From the NCBI GenBank assembly GCA_009663005.1, contig CM018899.1, positions 14,167,090-14,182,089 of the forward strand: DNA of 15,000 bases, given 5' to 3'. Shown piece after piece: positions 1-7,975 of this stretch (positions are counted from its first letter, which is position 1; the number at the start of each line of letters is the position of its first letter). This stretch comes from Actinidia chinensis. Its lineage: Eukaryota; Streptophyta; Magnoliopsida; Ericales; Actinidiaceae. Under the pieces are notes generated by a model. The model was not told the DNA's origin and did not search any database. It saw only the letters and a list, made by a program, of their open reading frames with translations. The position numbers were made by a program, and so were the translations under genes.

Positions 1-43
1 CTCGATTTTCTTCCTTTCATTTATCAAACTCACACACCTTACA
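1..43 (+). repeat. 3' end of a Tat-lineage 5' LTR (partial)
   Basis: These bases end in ACA directly before a primer-binding-site-like sequence, which is how a Ty3/gypsy 5' LTR ends. The rest of the LTR would lie left of the window, so no second copy is available here for comparison. The assignment rests on the PBS-like sequence, the gag-like start that follows, and the Tat-type gag-pol that resumes near 12100. It is an inference from layout rather than from an LTR pair. Confidence 0.45.
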
Positions 44-44
44 A

Positions 45-62
45 TTGGTGTCGTTTGTGAAA
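45..62 (+). other. Primer binding site-like sequence of the outer Tat element
   Basis: The sequence TTGGTGTCGTTTGTGAAA resembles, with several C-to-T and G-to-A changes, the TGGCGCCGTCTGTGGGAA-type sequence found just inside the 5' LTR of many plant Tat-lineage elements. It begins one base after the putative LTR end, the usual spacing. The observed differences are transitions of the kind expected from decay of methylated DNA. I do not assign the priming tRNA. Confidence 0.45.
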
Positions 63-95
63 ATTTGATTATAGACATTTGCAAAGTCAGCATTG

Positions 96-156
96 ATGGC
101 ATCACAAAGTAGCAAGCGTTTCGACAGACAAGAAACCCATAAGGAGCCCCCTCATG
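96..156 (+). pseudogene. Start of Tat-lineage gag, interrupted by a hAT transposon
   Basis: An ATG about 34 bases after the PBS-like sequence opens a frame beginning MASQSSKRFDRQETH. The native reading is cut at about 156, where the hAT terminus TAGGGATGGC begins; the frame then runs by chance into transposon DNA and stops. The position matches the N-terminus of gag in Ty3/gypsy elements. The short peptide is not itself diagnostic, so the identification is positional and supported by the clear gag capsid downstream of the inserted DNA at 12108. This N-terminus cannot be joined directly to the 12108 segment, because the intervening gag leader is absent. Confidence 0.45.
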
Positions 157-172
157 TAGGGATGGCAATGGG
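157..172 (+). repeat. hAT terminal sequence (one end)
   Basis: TAGGGATGGCAATGGG reads inward from the boundary and closely matches the (C/T)AGGGATG start of Ac-family hAT termini. It lies at the 3' side of the minus-strand transposase, as expected. The partner inverted terminal repeat, which would read CCATCCCTA on the + strand near 12100, is not present in the window. Confidence 0.75.
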
Positions 173-195
173 ACAAGGCAGGGCCGGAAGGTTGG

Positions 196-312
196 AATCC
201 CCGTCCCCGATCCACGAAATTTTTTAAATCCCCGATCCCCGCCCCGATCCCTGGCGGGGGGGGATTTTGTTTACCCCCCCCCTCAGCCCCGCCATACGGG
301 GATTGGGATCCT
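196..312. repeat. GC-rich subterminal hAT block with hairpin potential
   Basis: Within about 120 bases there are several short C-rich units (variants of ATCCCCG and CCCCGATCC) and opposing G-rich units, including a run of eight to nine G followed by a run of nine C about ten bases later. These can pair as a stem. Many plant hAT elements carry short GC-rich subterminal repeats that bind transposase, so this is a plausible equivalent. The function is inferred. Confidence 0.5.
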
Positions 313-1047
313 CCACCGGTTTGATATTGGACTTTTCTGCATTTGGTTCAAATCAACCCGGTTGTACAAGCCTATGTGATTCATCCATTACAAGCATATG
401 CTAACAAAAATCACAATTGATGTGTTGTTATTTACCGGAGATTAAATTAGGATTTAAAATGCTAAATATAAATAAATAAATACAACAAACAGTCATGGTT
501 TTTCTCAAAAAGCAAGTTCATAATCTATGAGCATTAAAATTACAATAGCTGTCAGTCTACATCCCCAAAAAAATGTGGAATACTTCAACAGATAAAATGC
601 CTTGTGAAGATAACGCCTCCAACCAACAAATGCCATAGAAAATCCCTAATACATTCCAACAGATAAAAACATCACAGAATCTATATTGTTCAGCTTCCCA
701 CAACCAACAAATGCAAAAAAAGCCAATTAAAGCCCCAACTAAGCAATAGCCTCCAAAAACTACAAAGCAACACCACAACCACTTAACTTTAAACTTGCAT
801 AACAAAAGCTATCATAGATAGGTAGCCACAATACACAGAAATTAAATTTGTTACAGAGTGGACACACCATCCCAACATCCATTATCATCATTCTGGTTTG
901 CCAAAAACGGAACTTGCCGACATCTCTAGCCTCACCTTAAAATTACAAAAAGAAATAATAGGATAAGATATAAAATGACGGAAAAAACAGTGGACATAAA
1001 TAAAAGGGAATTAACAATACCTCTATTCCAATATGCGAAAACACAAC
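313..1047. other. hAT 3' noncoding region, no gene recognised
   Basis: AT-rich sequence between the subterminal block and the transposase C-terminal remnant. A minus-strand open frame of 82 codons exists at 557-805, but its composition is dominated by C, W, F and G residues, it shows no domain, and it lies downstream of the transposase end, so I do not treat it as a gene. The only structure noticed is the diverged direct repeat at 584-714. Confidence 0.6.
584..714. repeat. Diverged two-copy direct repeat, about 71-base period
   Basis: Copy one is about 584-633 and copy two about 655-714. Both begin with YCAACAGATAAAA and end with CCAACCAACAAATGC or a close variant, with dissimilar sequence between. 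It lies in the noncoding 3' part of the hAT element. No function can be assigned. Confidence 0.4.
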
Positions 1048-1608
1048 AAGTTTGACACACATCCATGCTTCCAAAGTCTTGGATTGAAGCTTACTTCGAT
1101 TTGACTCACCACTCTTTTTCTTTTTTTTTTTTTTTTTTACCATTGTGCTAAAAGCAGACTTGATGACAACAGTAGATACGGTATGAATAACACATCTCTA
1201 ACTATGATTGGCAAAAAGGTAGGTACTTCACTCAATGGATTTCCACCATGCCAATATATTAAAGTTTTGATTTCTTGGTAACACATCTCCTCCACCAAAT
1301 ATGATCAAATTTATGATGTCACTGTGAAGTTTTACCTTTTTTTTTCAGAGAACAAATAAATCAAAATCAGGAGAGAGCATCTTACCCCAAGAGTAATGTT
1401 GCCCATTTAAAAGATTCACCACACTAGTGTTGTTTTCACCTTCGTACTTTGTAAGAAGTCATAAAAAAGCATTAGAAATTTTCTCAATCACAACAAAAGA
1501 ATCAGTCTCAAATATTTGAAAAATAATACTCTATCAAAAGTCATCTTGTACCTTGGGTCTAATCACAGCGACAAACTCCAAAATGGCCATGAATAATTTG
1601 TCAATACT
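1048..1608 (-). pseudogene. hAT transposase, C-terminal part with dimerisation domain (broken)
   Basis: Reading the minus strand from 1608 downward, several conserved hAT landmarks appear in order, in different frames. LDPRYKM lies at 1542-1562. FNILAWWKS is at about 1236-1263. VSTVVIKSAFS, matching the VSTVASESAFS core of the hAT C-terminal dimerisation domain, is at about 1147-1179. NRSKLQSKTLEAWMCVKL, the last conserved block, is at 1048-1101. Stops and frameshifts separate them, and a run of 18 T (on +) at 1121-1138 splits the last two. In intact members this domain drives multimerisation of the nuclear transposase. The protein continues upstream at 11172, beyond the inserted Athila element. 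It cannot make a functional product. Confidence 0.85.
1115..1138. repeat. Poly-T tract (poly-A on the hAT coding strand)
   Basis: Five T, a C, then eighteen T. On the minus strand it is an A-run lying between two conserved blocks of the transposase dimerisation domain, where intact proteins have only a few residues. It reads as a string of lysines and is probably slippage expansion or a homopolymer length error. Confidence 0.8.
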
Positions 1609-1990
1609 TGCCCCCATATTTATTGATTACACCATAAAGTGTAATATAGTTCTTTAATTTGTACTTTGTTAGACTTAGATAGCATTAATTTTTTGATTTA
1701 GTAATCATTTGTTTGATTATATTTTGTGGTATTTGTAGGTATGAGTGAGTTATAAACGCAAAAGAGCATAAAAAGAAAAACAGCACAAAAATGACCGGTC
1801 GGGAGTGTGGTGATCAGTGACCATTCGAGGAGATTCGCGTAATCCTAACAATTTATTTCAAAGGGGGACCATTTATTTAACAAGCCAAGAGGAGTGTTCA
1901 CAAACAAAGTCAACCAATAGTGGCCACAACTTGTTTTCTTTCTCCTCCGTGCTTTCCCCCATCTTCTCTGGATCTTCCTTCTCCTTTTGT

Positions 1991-2000
1991 CTATAAAAGG
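1991..2000 (+). promoter_or_regulatory. TATA box of the 5' LTR promoter
   Basis: CTATAAAAGG is preserved identically in the 3' LTR at 9920-9929 within a well-conserved stretch ending in AGGATGAAGG. It is a good TATA match in the position expected for U3, with transcription probably starting a few tens of bases downstream. The assignment is by sequence only. Confidence 0.65.
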
Positions 2001-2100
2001 AGGATGAAGGGAGGTCTAAGGATATATTTTTTGGTTTTGGGAGGAGAAAAGAGAGTATTGATAGATTTGGAGTTTCAAGTTTTAGTTTCAAGTTTTGAAC

Positions 2101-2120
2101 TCTCTCTCTCTCTCTCTCTC
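2101..2120. repeat. (TC)10 microsatellite in the 5' LTR
   Basis: Ten perfect TC units about 100 bases downstream of the TATA box, probably in the transcribed leader. The 3' LTR has a shorter, interrupted version at about 10029-10045, so the array has changed length since insertion. CT-rich leaders are common in plant promoters, but a role here is not shown. Confidence 0.85.
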
Positions 2121-3285
2121 ATAGTTTTAGTCAGTATTTGTTTAGTTTCCAAGTTCTATGAAAATTTTTACTTATAATTGTCATCCCTGACATTTTTTAT
2201 TGATTATACTACATATTAGCTTATATTTTATTGCTTATTTATTGATTATCGAAACCACACAGTGTGGATGATTTCTATCGCCACGCCGGAGGACGTTTTA
2301 TCCAAGTTACTGCCTTTATATTTTCATCTAAATGGCTGGGTTAAATTTACTTATCATTTTCGTGTAGTTTTCTATTTTATTGTTACAATGCGTTATGGTT
2401 GTATACTCTGATTCATCTGCAAGTTTATTAACTATTAGTGCCTTTATTTCGGTATTTACTTATTTGTTGCCTTCTCTTCTCTTTACGATTTGGTTATATA
2501 TTCATAGTATCTAAGTTGTGGTAAGTTTTATCTATTTTAATTTGTAATTTGTATTTATATTTAAATTTTTAAAGATTTTCCATAATGAAGCAGAGTAGCT
2601 AAATTTTTAATCTTGGTTGATTGTGAAAATTGGTTGAAGGTCTTGGATGAAAAAGAATGGCGGAAGATGGGTTTCAAAGTTATTATATATTCAGGTTTTA
2701 TCATTCTTTATCTTCATTGTTCTAATAAATTATGAAAACTTGGATGGATTGATTATGTTCGGCAACGCTTATGCCATAAGCTAATCTTAGTATACGTATG
2801 CGTGTTGAATCGATTGGTATTCCTCTTTGAATTTAAACAACCATATCTATTCTAGAAAATAAAGTTTTTTAAAGAACAAAGGGTTTTATTGCTAATCCCG
2901 AATCCGAGACTCCGACGAAGTCGAAGGAATTGAGTTATAAACATCTCACCTTTGGAATTCCAAGATACAATTATCAGTTTGAAACGATTACCCCGACATC
3001 ATTTCACATTGATTTTACAAACAATCTTCATCAAGTTATTTATTTGATTGTAAATAGATCGAGAAACTCAAACAAATTTCAAAAAAAAAACAATCATGTT
3101 TTTATTTTTTTAGGAAAATACTTTGTTAAATCCTTGTGAGTAAGTAATTAAGAGGGGAAACTCTTTCCTTTCAGTCTTGCTCACAACACTCCCTGTGGAA
3201 CTGGACCTTGTACTCCGAGTTATACTATCAGTCGGCCGTCTCTTGGGGTCTATCTCAAGGCGCAGTTTGGCGAGAGATCAAGTTT

Positions 3286-3303
3286 TGCGCCGTGTGCCGC
3301 GGA
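3286..3303 (+). other. Primer binding site, tRNA-Asp type
   Basis: TGCGCCGTGTGCCGCGGA starts five bases after the LTR end. It matches the complement of the 3' end of plant tRNA-Asp (TGGCGCCGTTGCCGGGGA), the standard Athila PBS, apart from one missing G, one extra G and one G-to-C change. Its placement defines the 5' LTR end and gives the element its + orientation. Confidence 0.8.
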
Positions 3304-3849
3304 GTGAAGGGACCACGAGCAAATCGCTAAAAAAAAAAAACTTTTTTTTTAAAAAAAAATGATTTGGACATGGACCACTGAATGTTGACTGTTGAATTTG
3401 ACCGGTCAATCAAATAAAAAAAATTGTGTTTGATGTGTTTTGACTAGAAATAGCATTACTATTTGCCACATGAATATGCAGTCCCATTGGGCTCGGATAG
3501 ACAATAGAACGCTTTTAGAGTGACCCAACCATAACCAGTAACGCACCTCCCGGAATCTCGTTGTGTCGACCTAGGGATTAACTTTTCGAAAGACCAAAAT
3601 GAAGAAGGGAGGGGACCCAACCCCAACTTTGACCCCACAAAATCCAAATGCAATTATTAATCACCAATGGGTGCAGTGCGCAAAATTCCTCTTCCAACCG
3701 GCACGTGGCTTAGGGGGTGATAACAGGAGGCGGGGGGGGAGGCATACATGGAGTATTGGAGCTCCCCAATTTCCAAAACATTGAGGATTACTGAACCCTC
3801 CCCTGTCAAAGCACGAGTTCATGCATTGTTTCCCACCCCACTACGCTAC
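3304..3849 (+). other. Untranslated leader of the Athila-type element
   Basis: There is no recognisable coding sequence between the primer binding site and the gag remnant. It contains an A12-C-T9-A9 homopolymer block at 3329-3359, a TTGACCGGTCAA palindrome near 3399, and a purine-rich stretch near 3715-3745. Open frames of about 60 codons on both strands have no domain and are treated as chance. A packaging signal would normally lie in such a leader, but I cannot identify one. Confidence 0.55.
3329..3359. repeat. Homopolymer block A12-C-T9-A9
   Basis: The adjacent A, T and A runs can fold back on each other and are prone to polymerase slippage and sequencing length error. The block lies 25 bases after the primer binding site. 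Confidence 0.9.
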
Positions 3850-4990
3850 TCTGAACATACGATCAGGTAGGATGCAAAATGCTTCCTCAATTTCATGGGG
3901 TAGATCGAAAGGCTTATGCCTTTATTAAGGAATTTGAAGATGCATGCTCATTAGTGATGGACAATCTTGTCCAAGAGAAAATCTTTTTCTCAAACTTTTT
4001 CCTTTTTGTTAAAAGTTACTGCTAAGATACGACATGGTTCAATTCTTTGAGACCACTTTCTATCACTCTTGAGCAAAAATCTGAAGGAGAATTTTGAAAA
4101 AACTATTTTCAGAGAAAATAGAAGAAGCATTTAGACGCCAAATTCACAATTTCTCCATGTTAGGGGAAAAACTCTTTCAATGTGGAGCGTTTTAAGGAGC
4201 TTCAACTCTTGCCACACCAGGGGCTTTGCCGAATGGCACGTAAATCAACATCTTCTATGCCCTCTTATGCCCAACTACTAAAAAACAATTGTCGAGACCA
4301 TGTGCGCAGGAAACTTTCAGGGATAAGCACCTCATTTGAAGCTTATTCCTATTTTGATTACCTCGCAAATTGACCTGAGATGGGCATCCACAGGGACCCA
4401 GAATCCCGAAGGTAGGCCTAATCAACAATGGGAAAATATCATATGAAAGAGGTTGACGATGTGAATGCTAGGGCTTGCCACCATGGCAAGAAATTAGAGC
4501 CCTAGAGTTTACAAGGTTAATGCAGAGTGGGAAATGAAGAGCTTAAAGAAGTGAGTGTGCTGTTGGGAAACAAAGAGCATGAAACCATATCGTGCCCCGT
4601 CATTTTTCAGGTATTAAGGAGGCCTTGCATGGCCCAAGTCAATGCTATTGGTCCTATGGCCAAGGAGCAAAAACCCATACTCCAATACCTAAACCCGGGT
4701 GTGGAGAGATCATCCAAATTCGGATGGCGCAATGAGGGGACTCAAATTCTCACGCATATCAAGGAGGTTTTACCAAACCTCTCTAATCTTAGCAGCACCT
4801 CATCCACCACCACAAACCACAGAATATCAGCCTTCACAGTTAATCTTCTCGGACTCTACCAAAGTCATTCCAACCTCCACCTCAAGCTCAATCCAAACCA
4901 TACAACCCCCAATAAGGTCGTTGGAGGATACCCTTTTCAATAATTCATTATTCAATCCCAAGGAGGGGAAGGCTAAATTCACGGGTGTTG
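3850..4990 (+). pseudogene. Athila-type gag (capsid and C-terminal part), broken
   Basis: Gag forms the cytoplasmic particle that packages element RNA. The capsid remnant begins near 3879 with MLPQFHG followed by AFIKEFEDAC. It continues with a WFNSLRPLSI block near 4037 and then an open stretch at 4182-4373 with ERFKELQLLPHQG and, at its end, AYSYFDYLAN. These match Athila gag capsid blocks in order. After a poorly readable interval, a 138-codon frame at 4527-4943 carries QVNAIGPMAKEQK and NPGVERSSKFGWRNEG, the Athila motif downstream of the zinc knuckle. Knuckle cysteines are not clearly preserved. Several stops and frameshifts separate the blocks. The family call is firm; exact ends are not. 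Confidence 0.78.
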
Positions 4991-5457
4991 TGATTGATTA
5001 AGACTTGGATGGACAATATTCAGAGTCAATTGACTATTCTACACAAGCCTTGACCCTTACTGAGAAGGGTTAAGTTACTTGCCCACAACCTCAACCAAAC
5101 CATCTAGGCAAGTACATTTGCTAGATCTCAAACCAACCATCTTCTGGCATGAGCAAGTTCAAGCCATCATTGTTTAAAGAAAGTGTAAGACGATTGACAA
5201 GACTATTCTCCTATGATCCTAAGGGTAGGGGAGAGCCCATCTAAAGTAGTGACGGTTTACGGTTAGGGGGGATAAATAAAGAGACTGGTTTGATGAAAAG
5301 AAAAAATAGAGTGAGGTAGTGTCGAGAGAAGAGGAGAAAAAAAGAAAAGACTGGTCAGTTAACTAAGAGTGAGGAAGTCTTCAGGAGGAAACGTGAGATT
5401 TTGCTCATGCCCCATTCCACCATCGGTAGCCAACCAAAGAACAATTTGAGTTCTGAG
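4991..5457 (+). other. Gag-to-protease linker region, poorly readable
   Basis: It lies between the gag motif and the conserved pre-protease block. It is rich in A and G (lysine/glutamate-rich in most frames), as in Athila gag C-terminal linkers, but I cannot align a specific motif. No separate gene is seen. Confidence 0.45.
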
Positions 5458-6130
5458 ATTGAGGGGACTTTAAAACAAGTCAAAAATAATCTAACTCTCT
5501 TGGAAGAAGCCATAAAAACAAGTGCCCTCTTATGCTAAATTTCTCAGGATTTTATGCCACAGTTAAGAGGAGGCTGAATGTGAGAGAGAAGCCTTCCTTT
5601 CCTAAGGATGTCCAATTCCATGTCAAGTAAGACCACCAAAAGTATAAAGATCTGGGGTGTCCTATCGGACATGCGTCATAGGAGACCATAGGATAGAGGG
5701 ATGCCTTTGGATTTGGGATCGAGTGTGAATTTATTGCCATACTCTGGGATGAGAAATTGGGATTAGATGAGCTGAAGCCTAATAGATCACACTCCAACTA
5801 GCAGATCGCTCTATCAAAGCCCCAAGGGGGTAGTGGAGGATTTTGTCTTAGTAAAAGTTGTTGACAAGGTTTACTACCCAGCGGATTTTGTGTTTTGATA
5901 CTCAACCGGTTGATAGACCCCCATACCCAAAACCATATTCTTATTCATTTGGGTCGACTTTCTAGCCCACATGTGATGCCATCATCCTGTGCGAAGGGGT
6001 CTCTTGAAGTTGTCTTTGAAAATATGGCTGTTGAATTAACATGTTAATGCAGAAAACAACAGGGATTAGAGGATATTCGGAAGTAATCTATCGAAATCAA
6101 TAGTGCAAGAAGAGGCACTTTGAGAGGAGA
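5458..6130 (+). pseudogene. Athila-type aspartic protease region of pol, broken
   Basis: The pre-protease block reads EGTLKQVKNNLTLLEEAIK from about 5464, matching the conserved block just before the Athila protease. The active-site loop LDLGSSVNLLPYS is intact at 5707-5745. Athila proteases characteristically have DLGS rather than the usual DTGS, so this is a lineage marker and not a mutation. Downstream, VVEDFVLVKVVDKVYYPADFV at 5830-5891 and a block near 6103 ending IVQEEALREE also fit. In intact elements this enzyme cuts the gag-pol polyprotein. The reading frame shifts repeatedly and contains stops. Confidence 0.78.
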
Positions 6131-6535
6131 GGGCGGGCCGTGTGTCGAAGACCCATTAGCTAGAATGTGATGTGTGGGGAGGTCTTGACTACTTGGAAAG
6201 TTGAGAAAGTGGGAGTTAGTTTGTAAATGAGGATACGGTCAGAGGTTTGTCCTGTAATGACCGTGGAGTCAAGGACCCCCACTTGTGAGCCTTTGACTTC
6301 CTAATCCTATTAAGCCCCAACCATCAGAACTTGAGGCTCTTCTAACAATCGAAAGAAAGCCTTTTACCTTCTACTCTTAAAATTGTTTTTTGGGTGAAGG
6401 GAATCTTATCCAGGAGGGATATCCTCATCATTAACATGAAGCTAGGAGAAGCATTTGTGCAGTGCTCAAAGCACCAGAAACGGCCATAGGGTTGGACATC
6501 GCCGATTTATTTAACACGCATTAGCCCCCCTTATT
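6131..6535 (+). pseudogene. Protease-RT linker of the Athila-type pol, broken
   Basis: Weakly readable. The end near 6455-6545 gives KHQKRP, a following GWTS and ISPPLFALMHL, consistent with the conserved block that precedes the reverse transcriptase fingers in Athila pol. No independent gene is seen. Confidence 0.5.
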
Positions 6536-7160
6536 TGCACTCATGCATTTATTTTGAGGAAGGGGCTAAGCCGGTGCGCCAAATGCAACGGCGATTGAAC
6601 CCAAATGAAGAAGTTGTTAGGGGTGTGAAGTACAAAAGCTCCTTGATGCAGGTATTATATACCCAATTGCCGATTCGAAATGGGTGAGTCCCACCCAAGT
6701 TATTACCAAAAAGTCTGGGGTAGGAAGGGACCGGTAGTCAAAAATGAGAATAAGTGAATTGATACCTTACCGATTAAAAAACTGGGGTGGCGGATGTGCC
6801 ATGACTACGGCGCCTTATGCCGTGACCACCAAAGATCATTTTCCCCTTCCCTTCTGACCAAGTCTTAGAGAGGCGGCGGGTAGCAGGACGGGCTTATTAT
6901 TGCTTCTAGATGGTTACTCGGCCCTATAATCAATTGGAAAATAGCCTGGGGACGACACGACCAAGACAAGACCACCTTCACGTGTACCATTTCGGCACAT
7001 TTGCTTACAAGCGCATGACCCCATTTGTTTTATGCACTGCTCCCGCCACTTTTCAGAGAGTATGATTAGCATTTTTAGGATATGGTGGAACGAATTTTGG
7101 ATGGAACGAATTTTGGAAGCGTTCTTTATGGATGATTTTTCAGTGTAGGGAGACACCTAT
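6536..7160 (+). pseudogene. Athila-type reverse transcriptase, fingers and palm, broken
   Basis: The reverse transcriptase copies the element RNA into DNA. Conserved blocks in order are FEEGAKPVRQMQRRLNPN at about 6551-6605, a KWVSPTQV-like block near 6675-6705, a KDHFPLPF-like block near 6830, LERLAG near 6868, a palm motif A remnant around CFLDGYSGYNQ (6901-6935), an AYKRM block near 7005, an APATFQR block near 7040, and catalytic motif C reading FMDDFSV at 7125-7145. The catalytic aspartates of motif C are intact. The frame changes many times, often by one base. A 16-base tandem duplication sits directly upstream of motif C. Confidence 0.85.
7086..7117. repeat. Perfect 16-base tandem duplication in RT
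   Basis: The unit TGGAACGAATTTTGGA occurs twice back to back at 7086-7101 and 7102-7117. Related reverse transcriptases have the sequence once at this point, so one unit is an insertion. Sixteen is not a multiple of three, so the duplication shifts the frame just before the FMDD box. Confidence 0.9.
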
Positions 7161-7559
7161 GACCAATTGTCCTGAATGAAAATCTTGGGTGGTACTTAGG
7201 AGGATGTGAAGGAGAGCATCTTGTTTTGAATGGGAGAAGAAATGTCACTTCATGGTGGACAAGGGTATAGTTCTTGGCCACATTCTTTCTGGGGAGGAGG
7301 AAGGGCATTGGGTAGATCCTGCTTAAGGTAGAAGCTCATCCAAAAGCTACCTGCCCATCGGAATGTAGGGATGTTAGGTATTTCTTGGTCATGCAGGGTT
7401 TTACAGGGCGTTCATTCAATCATTAGTGCATTTCTAGGCCTTTTGTGTGCCCTCTTGGCAAAAGACGCTCCATATCGAATGATTCGTCGTGTCAACTAGC
7501 TTTTGACAATTGAAAAATCATTTTGACTTACGGCTCCCATAATCCAACCTCCGGATTGG
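7161..7559 (+). pseudogene. RT thumb and connection of the Athila-type pol, broken
   Basis: Readable blocks include LNWEKCHFMV-like sequence around 7227-7258, followed by VDKGIVLGHI at 7257-7285. Further on there is DVRYF-like sequence near 7371, an AGFYRRFI-like block near 7400-7420 and LLAKDAP at 7453-7473. This is the canonical order between palm and RNase H in Ty3/gypsy pol. Stops and frameshifts are frequent. Confidence 0.72.
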
Positions 7560-7975
7560 AGCCTACCTTTTGAATTAATGTGGAGGACTAGTGACTTCGC
7601 CGTAGGCGGCGTTCTAGGCCAAAGAAATAAGAAGAAAGAAACCTCATGTGCTCCATTACGCAAGCAAACATTGAATGAAGTCCAACCGGTGAACTTATTA
7701 CCACCACCGAGAGAAAGAAGAAGAATTGACTAGCATCGTCTTCGCTTTGGACAAGTTTCGATCGTAATTAGGGGGTCGAGAAGTGATAGTTTTCCACAGA
7801 CTACGCTTGCCCCCCCCCCCATTCAAGTAACTCTTGATCAAGCAAGATGCAAGCATAGATTGTTAGGGGTTCTCCTTTTTCAAGAATTTAATATTGGAAA
7901 TTAGGGACAAAAAGGAGTGGAAAACGTTCGTTGCAGATCATATTTCACGCCGCCCTTTTGAGCTTCTGGCAAGGA
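7560..7975 (+). pseudogene. Athila-type RNase H, broken
   Basis: RNase H removes the RNA strand after reverse transcription. Blocks in order are PFELMW and SDFAVGGVLGQR at about 7568-7622, TLNE near 7670, KKELTSIVFALDKFRS at about 7720-7765, REVIVF at about 7781-7797, and LLFQEFNIG with KGVENV from about 7875 to 7930. An eleven-C run at 7810-7820 replaces normal coding sequence near the block that should follow REVIVF. The first catalytic aspartate of the SDFAVG block is preserved in sequence, but the frame is not continuous. Confidence 0.8.

Larger units (their letters stand above)
157..1608 (-). mobile_element. hAT transposon, 3' portion
   Basis: This segment is the transposase 3' end and 3' noncoding part of an Ac-like hAT element. 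Its outer boundary is the terminal sequence at 157 and its inner boundary is the insertion point of the Athila element at 1608. The matching central part of the same transposase lies at 11172-12098 on the same strand. Coding remnants occupy 1048-1608; the other roughly 890 bases are AT-rich noncoding DNA with a GC-rich subterminal block. The candidate 8-base target duplication on this side would be CCCTCATG at 149-156, but no matching copy is visible on the far side. Confidence 0.8.
1609..3280 (+). repeat. 5' LTR of the Athila-type element
   Basis: It aligns with 9466-11171. The match is clear from about 1885 to the end (9818 to 11171 in the partner) and weaker in the first 280 bases. It starts with TG at 1609-1610 and ends with ATCA, directly before the primer binding site. 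The start was chosen from the partner LTR, which begins TGGGCAAATT right after the polypurine tract, allowing for an AT-rich expansion found only in that copy. It also coincides with the point where hAT coding sequence stops. Open frames inside it are chance. Confidence 0.85.

Noticed and set aside
557..805. 82-codon minus-strand open frame as a small membrane protein
   Set aside because: It is rich in C, W, F and G, has no recognisable motif, overlaps a diverged direct repeat, and lies in the noncoding 3' part of the hAT element.
1873..2177. Open frames on both strands (72 and 85 codons)
   Set aside because: Both lie within the 5' LTR across the TATA box and TC repeat. The aligned region of the 3' LTR does not conserve either frame.
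2930..3139. 69-codon + strand frame with a counterpart at 10837-11037
   Set aside because: It appears in both copies only because they are LTRs. The two readings differ by frameshifts, with no sign of selection for a protein.
3599..3784. 61-codon frame as gag start
   Set aside because: No similarity to gag. Recognisable capsid sequence starts only near 3879, and the stretch is purine- and homopolymer-rich leader.
5552..5797. Minus-strand 81-codon frame
   Set aside because: Antisense shadow of the Athila protease region, whose sense motifs (LDLGSSVNLLPYS) are clear.
6914..7308. Two minus-strand frames of 80 and 60 codons
   Set aside because: Antisense to reverse transcriptase blocks including FMDDFSV; no motif of their own.
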